From positions 30,667,913-30,731,912 of the forward strand of contig JAAONU010000019.1 of NCBI GenBank assembly GCA_012932295.1: 64,000 nt of DNA, read 5' to 3'. This document shows positions 61,001 through 64,000 of the stretch, one piece after another. Below the pieces are notes generated by a model. That model worked only from the letters and a program-made list of their open reading frames with translations. It ran no database searches and was not told the DNA's origin. The stretch comes from Cyclina sinensis. Lineage: Eukaryota > Mollusca > Bivalvia > Venerida > Veneridae. The first letter of the stretch is position 1; every line of letters begins with the position of its first letter. The position numbers and the translations under genes are program-made.

Positions 61001-62557
61001 ATTATATATTATGAAGTGTTTGTTGTACAATAATCATTATTTATACAACATTTCAATTTTTTTCTCAAGTTTTCATCTGAAAGAACTGCATATGAATTTA
61101 CAAATATTATTCAGTCATGATGAATACTTTACATGAAGACTTTGCAAAAATTTATATTCTTACTATATCTAAAGAAGAAGCAATCTCTTTATTTTCAAGA
61201 AAAAGGTGCAGCAACCCCTATGATTCGGCTGTGAGCTCCATAAATACCCTTGGAAAAACTTACCAATACTGCCCAGTCAAGTAATCTCCAATAAGTGAGA
61301 GTTTGTTGTAACCCAGTCCAAGATGAATTAGTCTGACTGGTTTAACACAAAGTGATGACAGGTCACTCACTTCATTTGCACACACTTCTAGAACCTGAAT
61401 GCAAAAAGAAAACAAAATAGATATGTAAGTTCTGAAATAGATCTAGATATTAAATTACAAATATTCAAGTTCCTAGTGGAATTCAATCCCCTTATCGAAT
61501 GGCACCAACTGCCTAGCACCACAGGTGTTATATGTATGACAACAGTGACTATGTAAGTTTAAGCATTTCAGCTGCATTTAAGTTGTCCAAAATGAATAAT
61601 ACAGTTTGATGTCTTTCTTTGTACTTGTTCTTACAAATGGCAAGAGTACAAGTCATAAAAGTGACTTTAACAACTTCAAACCTGTCTGAAACTCAGTAAC
61701 AGTATTCAGTTTGATCTTAACAAATCTCATATGAAAAACCTGTTAAACAATCTTAATATGCAAGACAAAGAACATTATCAAAATGAAAAACACATAACAC
61801 TTAAACATATTCATATGGGAATTTAACAAAAAAATAACACAAAGTGCAGACATTAAGCATCTAAAAATCATAAACAAAGAAACAGTTACAAACCTTAAGG
61901 TTAGGAGGCAAGTTTCTGGAATCAATTTCTGATATAAGATTACAACTGAGTGTCAACTCTTCAAGATTGTGGAACTGCAGTAAGTTGGAGTCAATGTAAG
62001 TCACCTACAATCATAGAAAGAATACTGGTAATCTCAAAAAAGATCTGTATTCTCCTCATCTGTATAAAAAAAGAGAAAAGCCAAACACAAACTGAATTAG
62101 AATTCAAATATTTCACCTTACACATATTTGCCTAATTGTGAAATCAAACTGTCATTCTTACATTGTGTATTCAAAACAGATCCTGGAAAGCACTGGCAAT
62201 AACAGTACACATAGTTAAGTTTTATATATGGTAACTTGAAATGTATGTTGATTCTAACACCATTTTATATCAATTTTCATAACTATCTTAAATAATGATT
62301 ATTTTTCTCTGAGATAAAAACTTTCATCACACAACTGGACTGCAATAGTTACTGTCTGCTTACATTTTTACCAACTATTCTTAGTGTTCTGAAATGATTG
62401 AGTACAAAACTGTCATCAATGAGCCATGGCGATTTCACAGAGATCTCCCTAAGATGTTTCGCTTCTTGCGACCAGCTATAATCAAGGTGCCAAGGAGACT
62501 TAGCAGAACCAACATATTCCTCTAAGGTTTCTGTTTTCTCATGCTGAGCACCATAAT
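27976..62557 (-). CDS. LRRC43: LRRC43-like leucine-rich repeat protein (whole locus, 18 coding exons seen)
   Basis: Eighteen exons with GT/AG splice sites and fully matching phases join into 675 residues plus a stop. In order: a conserved lead-in ending FRTLRIVGKN, four to five leucine-rich repeats (residues ~55-186, e.g. LLSLDLSNNNLSDL and LRNLVLQGNPLS), a cap LIPGYRGYTVDSLRKLSILDD, a middle block ERRYFVQFMFLEDQTLKFEG, an acidic linker, HPWADEIEYNWSQ with a following LRDFFKQGMQISVLEEV, Lys-rich linkers, ELKRNPPTYTTLASWHVPL, Ser/Arg-rich and Gly/Lys-rich linkers, and a final IHISVHLHHWKTAMDLL. Order and spacing match vertebrate LRRC43 (about 650 residues) as I know it, including the NPL-YRG-TVDSL cap. 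LRRC43 is associated with motile cilia; its exact role is not settled. Introns total ~32 kb and are filled with repeats. The N-terminal exon or exons were not placed and may lie past the right edge. Confidence 0.85.
28567..28691 (-). CDS. LRRC43: LRRC43-like, Gly/Lys linker exon
   Basis: Acceptor 'aagtttcag', donor GAG|gtaaaa, phase 1 in and 0 out. Repeated KGGKDGKGDKGKGG, then an acidic EDEEDPGPPPP stretch. Residues 601-642; disordered linker. Confidence 0.75.
29059..29143 (-). CDS. LRRC43: LRRC43-like, Lys-rich linker exon
   Basis: Acceptor 'tgttcattactag', donor G|gtaatc. Encodes DGKKVNPKDKKKPPSAGKKK and more Lys. Residues 573-600; ends in phase 1, matching the next exon. Confidence 0.72.
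29619..29638. repeat. AT dinucleotide microsatellite
   Basis: A pure (AT)n run in an intron of the LRRC43-like gene. Confidence 0.9.
30085..32785 (+). repeat. 52-bp minisatellite, ~50 copies, with 634-bp higher-order unit
   Basis: The monomer contains 'gtattgaataatgagggtgt', then 'aagcaatgtgttgctgctat' and 'atgcatgatcta'; successive units start 52 bases apart (e.g. 30,361 and 30,413). Variants (GCCGCC for GCTGCT, TTAGC for TAAGC, GATAAT for AATAAT) occur in blocks. The block from about 31,590 to 32,090 recurs at about 32,224-32,725 with an offset of 634 bases (12 monomers plus a 10-bp 'gatatagtat' insertion in both copies). Copies at the left edge are most diverged. The repeat lies in the intron between the exons at 29,059 and 33,551. 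Long minus-strand frames are products of the 52-bp period. Confidence 0.93.
33551..33601 (-). CDS. LRRC43: LRRC43-like, Ser/Arg 17-codon exon b
   Basis: Acceptor 'gctttgctcag', donor GAT|gtaagt, 51 bp in phase 0. Encodes GVGSRRASRSSRSGLLD. Same length and composition as the exon at 37,577, suggesting exon duplication. Confidence 0.68.
33990..34170 (+). repeat. probable dispersed repeat
   Basis: 'ggatagagcctggtcaggct' through 'ggcctggctctatactggtg' is GC-richer than its surroundings and partly self-complementary around 'ctgcacgaatgtgcag'. It reads as an insertion in the intron rather than as coding sequence. Confidence 0.35.
34771..35765 (+). mobile_element. pearl/HINE-like element, degraded copy
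   Basis: Head 'aacaagttggccatgatgaa' and 'ttgctcacctgagtact', then diverged core units with 'gccagtgacctattttttga' and 'gacccatat..aact.gacct'. Ends near 'gaagacagacagacaat'; no clear hairpin. Sits in the intron between the exons at 33,551 and 37,577. Confidence 0.5.
36400..37440 (+). repeat. 28-bp minisatellite with ~205-bp outer duplication
   Basis: Left part: 28-bp units 'cattcaagggtacc' plus 'tgttatcacacagg' (e.g. 36,498 and 36,526). Right part: diverged units with 'attcaagggtatctctccta' and 'actcatata'. A block containing 'tacaattcaagtattcctgg' near 37,181 and 37,391 is duplicated ~205 bases apart. Plus-strand frames here are by-products. Confidence 0.85.
37577..37627 (-). CDS. LRRC43: LRRC43-like, Ser/Arg 17-codon exon a
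   Basis: Acceptor 'tacatacag', donor GAT|gtgagt, 51 bp in phase 0. Encodes ALKSRGSGRGSSRSRKD. Confidence 0.68.
37943..38158 (-). CDS. LRRC43: LRRC43-like, conserved NPP/WHVPL exon
   Basis: Acceptor 'cacaatatag', donor AAG|gtgaac, 72 codons in phase 0. A Lys-rich start, then ELKRNPPTYTTLASWHVPLA and a beta-rich stretch to VRSMDTDSARK. Residues 467-538. This corresponds to the conserved segment after the Lys-rich linker in vertebrate LRRC43. Confidence 0.82.
39264..39356 (-). CDS. LRRC43: LRRC43-like, TEGYPV/Lys-rich exon
   Basis: Acceptor 'ccaaaattctag', donor AAA|gtaaga, 31 codons. TEGYPVETSTPVAGKAK, then Lys/Glu repeats. Residues 436-466. Its start resembles that of the exon at 52,229. Confidence 0.72.
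40264..40560 (+). repeat. left terminal inverted repeat of the 7-kb element
   Basis: Begins 'cagtcctatgaaaaactagg'. Inverted partner of 47,042-47,333 at high identity apart from one ~24-bp indel. Confidence 0.8.
41080..42513 (+). pseudogene. decayed coding region of the 7-kb element, unrecognised protein
   Basis: Successive plus-strand frames broken by stops and frameshifts look like one ancestral protein. Near 41,294 a Lys-rich KKISKQKAKTSTNRKL. Near 41,600-41,780 an acidic DDLNNIADLDIEDISV. Near 41,800 FEPHRPPKMITRHPPPGIGR. Near 42,128 ERKKLLSVEHIDIATKYTRR. Then HDFVKRGENNNGTFALLVEI continues to SLLPAAEEPKE near 42,470. I recognise no transposase catalytic motif. Lying just inside the left TIR and in one direction, it is probably the element's own protein. 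Confidence 0.5.
44327..46542 (+). mobile_element. pearl/HINE-like element nested in the 7-kb element
   Basis: Head 'agcaagagggccatgatggc' and 'ttgctcacctgagtctc'. The first half of the core has TGACCT-rich ~140-bp units (44.4-45.2 kb). The second half has ~165-bp units with 'ccactggacaatgctgcaca' and 'tctgacaagaagattttt' (45.4-46.3 kb; e.g. 45,735, 45,900, 46,067). The tail has 'gacggacggacgacagaca' and a hairpin from 'gctcaatctgagc' and 'gtgctcagggg'. The two core types match those found separately at 12.2 kb and 24-25 kb. Confidence 0.7.
46537..47014. repeat. nested palindrome with inner perfect 33-bp inverted repeat
   Basis: Outer arms 46,537-46,607 and 46,938-47,014 are imperfect inverted copies, each with an AT microsatellite and 'catacat'/'atgtatgatta' flanks. 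Inner arms 46,797-46,829 and 46,891-46,923 are perfect inverted repeats, 33 of 33 bases, starting 'gtccttgtaggcatgtgatt'. The inner loop is ~61 bases. Confidence 0.8.
47042..47333 (-). repeat. right terminal inverted repeat of the 7-kb element
   Basis: On the minus strand it begins 'cagtcctaggaaaaactggg'. The insertion relative to the left copy is near 47,158-47,182 and carries 'gcattaaaatcttagg'. Confidence 0.8.
47334..52228. other. long intron stretch without exon
   Basis: AT-rich intron of the LRRC43-like gene between the 7-kb element and the exon at 52,229. No exon with matching phase, array or RNA gene was found; a few poly-A/T runs only. Confidence 0.4.
52229..52288 (-). CDS. LRRC43: LRRC43-like, TLCYPV exon
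   Basis: Acceptor 'tgtatatttcag', donor AAG|gtgtag (weaker), 20 codons: TLCYPVIPEETEDGSFPNAK. Residues 416-435. Follows the VLEEV strand, as in the family. Confidence 0.68.
53529..53669 (-). CDS. LRRC43: LRRC43-like, HPWADEIEYNW exon
   Basis: Acceptor 'catattttcatag', donor GTG|gtatgc, 47 codons, phase 0. TSPVDSEKHPWADEIEYNWS, then LRDFFKQGMQISVLEEV. Residues 369-415. A conserved block of the family. Confidence 0.82.
53886..54403. mobile_element. short TIR element with CTCCGGAAA ends (~515 bp)
   Basis: Left end 'gctccggaaaatta' and right end 'taatttccggagc' are inverted copies of ~14 bases; the interior is non-coding. It lies in the intron between the exons at 53,529 and 54,526. The ends extend weakly inward. 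Confidence 0.5.
54526..54608 (-). CDS. LRRC43: LRRC43-like, acidic/Lys linker exon a
   Basis: Acceptor 'cttaaatttcag', donor AAG|gtaacc. GDQAVGESSPEMTEKKKEE and TEDDLRSIK. Residues 341-368, phase 1 in, 0 out. Confidence 0.72.
55028..55625 (+). mobile_element. pearl/HINE-like element, truncated copy
   Basis: Head 'acaagaggcccatgatggcc' and 'attgctctccagag', then core units with 'ctgtagcttcaaaatctggg', 'ccactacacaatatactac' and 'cagacaagaagatc'. It ends beside the exon at 55,629 without the tail hairpin. Confidence 0.55.
55629..55716 (-). CDS. LRRC43: LRRC43-like, linker exon b
   Basis: Acceptor 'tactttgtttag', donor G|gtaacc. QSTAGDQSMVEKNVLFTEEP and DVMHTIDNT. Residues 312-340. Confidence 0.72.
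55975..56154 (-). CDS. LRRC43: LRRC43-like, ERRYFVQFMFLED exon
   Basis: Acceptor 'tttgttcacaaag' chosen because only it keeps phase 0; donor ATG|gtaagg; 60 codons. NPEDQAEFPVIERRYFVQFM, then a Glu-rich tail. Residues 252-311. A beta-rich conserved block after the LRR cap. Confidence 0.8.
56330..56406 (-). CDS. LRRC43: LRRC43-like, short post-LRR exon
   Basis: Acceptor 'cattgcctacag', donor AAG|gtttgt. EHILDEAKVILGLSYIKGIP. Residues 226-251. Confidence 0.75.
56760..56877 (-). CDS. LRRC43: LRRC43-like, LRR cap exon
   Basis: Acceptor 'ctttggtttttag', donor G|gtaact. LIPGYRGYTVDSLRKLSILD, then DIMISADERHYFKGLARRR. Residues 187-225. This is the most diagnostic segment of the family. Confidence 0.88.
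56975..59630 (+). mobile_element. pearl/HINE-like element with long 145-bp array
   Basis: Head 'acaagagggtccatgggacc' and 'gtcgctcacctgcc'. The middle (57.0-58.0 kb) is diverged and includes a 'ccctgacttttc'-rich patch at 57,720-57,850. The array of 145-bp units occupies ~58,090-59,540. The tail has 'acggacggacggacgacgga' and a hairpin from 'gctcaccctgtcac' and 'gtgacaggtgagc', ending 'taaaa'. Sits in the intron between the exons at 56,760 and 60,743. Confidence 0.65.
58090..59540 (+). repeat. 145-bp tandem array with 290-bp dimer order
   Basis: 'aagctttttct' recurs near 58,233, 58,379, 58,523, 58,668, 58,813, 58,958, 59,103, 59,249 and 59,394, steps of 144-146. From ~58,550 two types alternate: one with 'aaggtcacatgaccc' and 'gattaacattttgacc', the other with 'agggtgagatgacccagtta' and 'gataaacattctgacc'. 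The last two units are both of the second type. Confidence 0.9.
59670..60400 (+). repeat. 46-bp minisatellite rich in GTAC palindromes
   Basis: Units contain 'gtggtactgtacaccagtaa' then 'ctactggagatgtacatcag' and 'taagtg', repeating every 46 bases in the middle (60,001 and 60,047). The first copies have an extra 'tgatgatactgtacatca' piece. The right end (60,190-60,400) degenerates into irregular 'agtactg'/'gtactgtaca' units. Directly follows the tail of the element ending at 59,630. Confidence 0.88.
60743..60863 (-). CDS. LRRC43: LRRC43-like, LRR exon 3
   Basis: Acceptor 'ttttaaattcag', donor TCT|gtaagt. PQLLSLDLSNNNLSDLLDIV through LRNLVLQGNPLS: two leucine-rich repeats with the LxxLxLxxN pattern. 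Residues 146-186 (Trp146 split across the junction). Confidence 0.88.
60970..61012. repeat. AT-rich simple repeat
   Basis: Mixed (AT)n with 'acatgtatatatata', in an intron of the LRRC43-like gene. Confidence 0.8.
61264..61394 (-). CDS. LRRC43: LRRC43-like, LRR exon 2
   Basis: Acceptor 'tttttgcattcag', donor TG|gtaagt. VLEVCANEVSDLSSLC and LIHLGLGYNKLSLIGDYL. Residues 103-145. Confidence 0.87.
61894..62004 (-). CDS. LRRC43: LRRC43-like, LRR exon 1
   Basis: Acceptor 'ctatgattgtag', donor AAG|gtttgt, 37 codons. VTYIDSNLLQFHNLEELTLS, then CNLISEIDSRNLPPNLK. Residues 66-102. Confidence 0.87.
62364..62557 (-). CDS. LRRC43: LRRC43-like, most 5' exon placed
   Basis: Acceptor 'gttttcatctacag' in phase 1, donor AAT|gtaagc. 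HEKTETLEEYVGSAKSPWHL, then SFVLNHFRTLRIVGKN. Residues 1-65 of the model. Upstream exons are required because it begins inside a codon. Confidence 0.83.
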
Positions 62558-62796
62558 CTGTAGATGAAAACATTAAAATGTCAGATGGAAAAGACCTCCA
62601 AATTTAAAAAAAAAAAAATCAAAATTCAAATCAACTTATATCAGATTTTTAAAAAAACACTACACTCTGACTTTAAAGTGACTGACTCACAGAATTTAGC
62701 TTTGAAATTAGAGAAGTTAATATACTGAGAAAAAAACAACATAATTTAATGCTTCTAGACATTATGAAAACTGAAGAAAAAAAGTATGATTTTAAC

Positions 62797-63104
62797 AGAA
62801 TTCGAACCCATGCCCTTCCGGTCAGTAAAATTGGGAGTGGCAACCTAGACCTCTGAGCAACTATATGGACTGTTCTATACTGTTGTCAAAATTAACAACA
62901 TAAACAAAGTACCTGCAACTTCGTGACTAACAGGATAAAATTTTTACTGATAAACATGTGAAAAACTTTATAGTATGATGCGTTTCTGTAACACTTGAAA
63001 CTGAGACAGTAACTTAGTTTAGATATGTTCTTCACAACTACAACCAGAATTTTTACATTTTCTTTTTTATGCATCGTCGACCCATCTGTGAGTCAGTCGC
63101 TTTA
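62797..63104 (-). mobile_element. tRNA-headed dispersed repeat, copy 2
   Basis: Matches 11,672-11,990 across 'gaacccatgccctt.cggtc', 'taacttagtttagatat' and 'atctgtgagtcagtcgct'. The tRNA-like part on the minus strand keeps a B-box-like 'gggttcgaattc' and a weaker A box. Lies upstream of the first placed LRRC43-like exon. Confidence 0.55.
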
Positions 63105-64000
63105 AATAATACTGTCCTTATTCTTCAGAAAGATCTTGTTCAATTTAATAGCATCTTCTGTGGTGGGGTAAAAACATGAAATCTTATACATGAAAGAATT
63201 AAACAAAGAAGGAAATACATTAAGTGAATGAACTATCTGTAAGTAAATTTGTATGTCATAAGTAAAAGTAGCCTTGTTACCAGTCAAAAGTTTTTCATAG
63301 AAAATCAAATGATGCAGTTTGAAGATAAAATTAAATTCATTTTTTATTCAGTTATTTTATATAATGTGATTTGTCAATTGCCAAATATATGTATCATTTT
63401 CTAAACAATTTTTCACCATAGTAACCTTATACTTGAGCAAAAAATATAATTTTGAATATTGTATCAATCTCATGATGCCTTACATTTATTTTCTGTTTTT
63501 CCTAATGTTAAGAACTTTTTCAAGATATAATTTCACTATTAGCTCAAATTGAAAACTGTACTTTAGAATACACACTATTTTTGATATACTGGGTTATTCA
63601 ATACAATGATGAATCTATTCACCTTTTCAAAATGAAAACTTATTGAATTTTGTTTTCATAGAGCATGGCCTGTCAAGTGGCTCACACATTTTAGCTGATT
63701 GGGTCACACTTATTACAATATATTAGAGTATAAGTCATGTCAAACTTAAACATCTAAGCTGAGTATCACTAGCTGAGTATGAAATAAACATATCACTGAA
63801 GCATGGAGAAACATTAGAAACTAAAAAAAAAAAAAACTTCCACATCAAATATGTTGGAAGGAAATTTTTTATCTAATTTAGACAAGAAGTGTTCTAAATC
63901 AGGTGACAATTAACACTTGGATATTTGTTATAAGAGTACACAACTATCACACTTAATCATTTACATGAGACACATACATTTAACAAAACCAGTAAAAAAA
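63105..64000. other. upstream intron or N-terminal region of the LRRC43-like gene
   Basis: The gene must continue 5' of 62,557. Two weak minus-strand exon candidates are discussed under rejected items. Otherwise AT-rich with no recognised feature. Confidence 0.3.

Noticed and set aside
63102..63163. Possible N-terminal exon of the LRRC43-like gene after 'ccccaccacag' (EDAIKLNKIFLKNKD)
   Set aside because: The acceptor is good and the phase could fit, but the only donor (A|gtatta) is weak, it abuts a repeat, and the peptide is not clearly like the family.
63847..63894. Another N-terminal exon candidate (HFLSKLDKKFPSNIFDVE) on the minus strand
   Set aside because: It resembles the FP-containing start of the family slightly, but the donor choices (gtggaa, gttttt) are poor. 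Kept only as a note for cDNA checking.

Overview
The window is eukaryotic, AT-rich, intron-rich and crowded with repeats. The repeat content suggests a mollusc, most likely a bivalve. Several families have a palindromic GGGCCATGATGGCCC-type head, a tandem core with phrases like 'tgacctactgaccccaaaa', a tail of 'ggacggacgg', and a terminal hairpin next to 'ggtgagctaaa'. Tandem-core elements of this kind are familiar from bivalve genomes. The species assignment is inference; no database search was possible.

Three protein-coding loci are supported, all on the minus strand. (1) About 6.3-8.8 kb: a four-exon gene for a small four-pass membrane protein (216 residues in the model, every splice phase consistent). 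(2) 17,048-17,983: a single uninterrupted coding exon for a 311-residue caspase-fold protein. The catalytic His is Tyr111 and the catalytic Cys is Asp163, so it is a caspase pseudoenzyme. (3) 27,976-62,557: an LRRC43-like gene, with 18 coding exons reconstructed by splice sites and phase. These give 675 residues: leucine-rich repeats, a conserved middle region, Lys-rich and Ser/Arg-rich linkers, and a conserved C-terminus. The N-terminus lies upstream of the last exon I can place, probably beyond the window.

Layout. 1-6.3 kb: mostly non-coding, with one GC-rich open segment near 1.0-1.3 kb and an 850-bp dispersed repeat. 6.3-8.8 kb: the four-pass membrane gene. 8.9-16.4 kb: foldback and MITE-like elements, a pearl/HINE-like element, a tRNA-headed repeat, a local duplication and a 41-bp tandem array. 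17.0-18.3 kb: the pseudo-caspase with a TATA box upstream. 18.3-27.5 kb: intergenic DNA with a TIR element and a dense repeat cluster. 27.5-64 kb: the LRRC43-like gene. Its introns hold a 2.7-kb 52-bp minisatellite with a 634-bp higher-order unit, a 28-bp array, a 7.07-kb element with ~295-bp inverted termini, another TIR element, a 145-bp/290-bp satellite-like array and a 46-bp array.

Nothing ties the three genes into one pathway. The most biologically notable items are the pseudo-caspase and the large TIR element with unrecognised coding remnants. The rest is mainly the repeat architecture of a bivalve-type genome.
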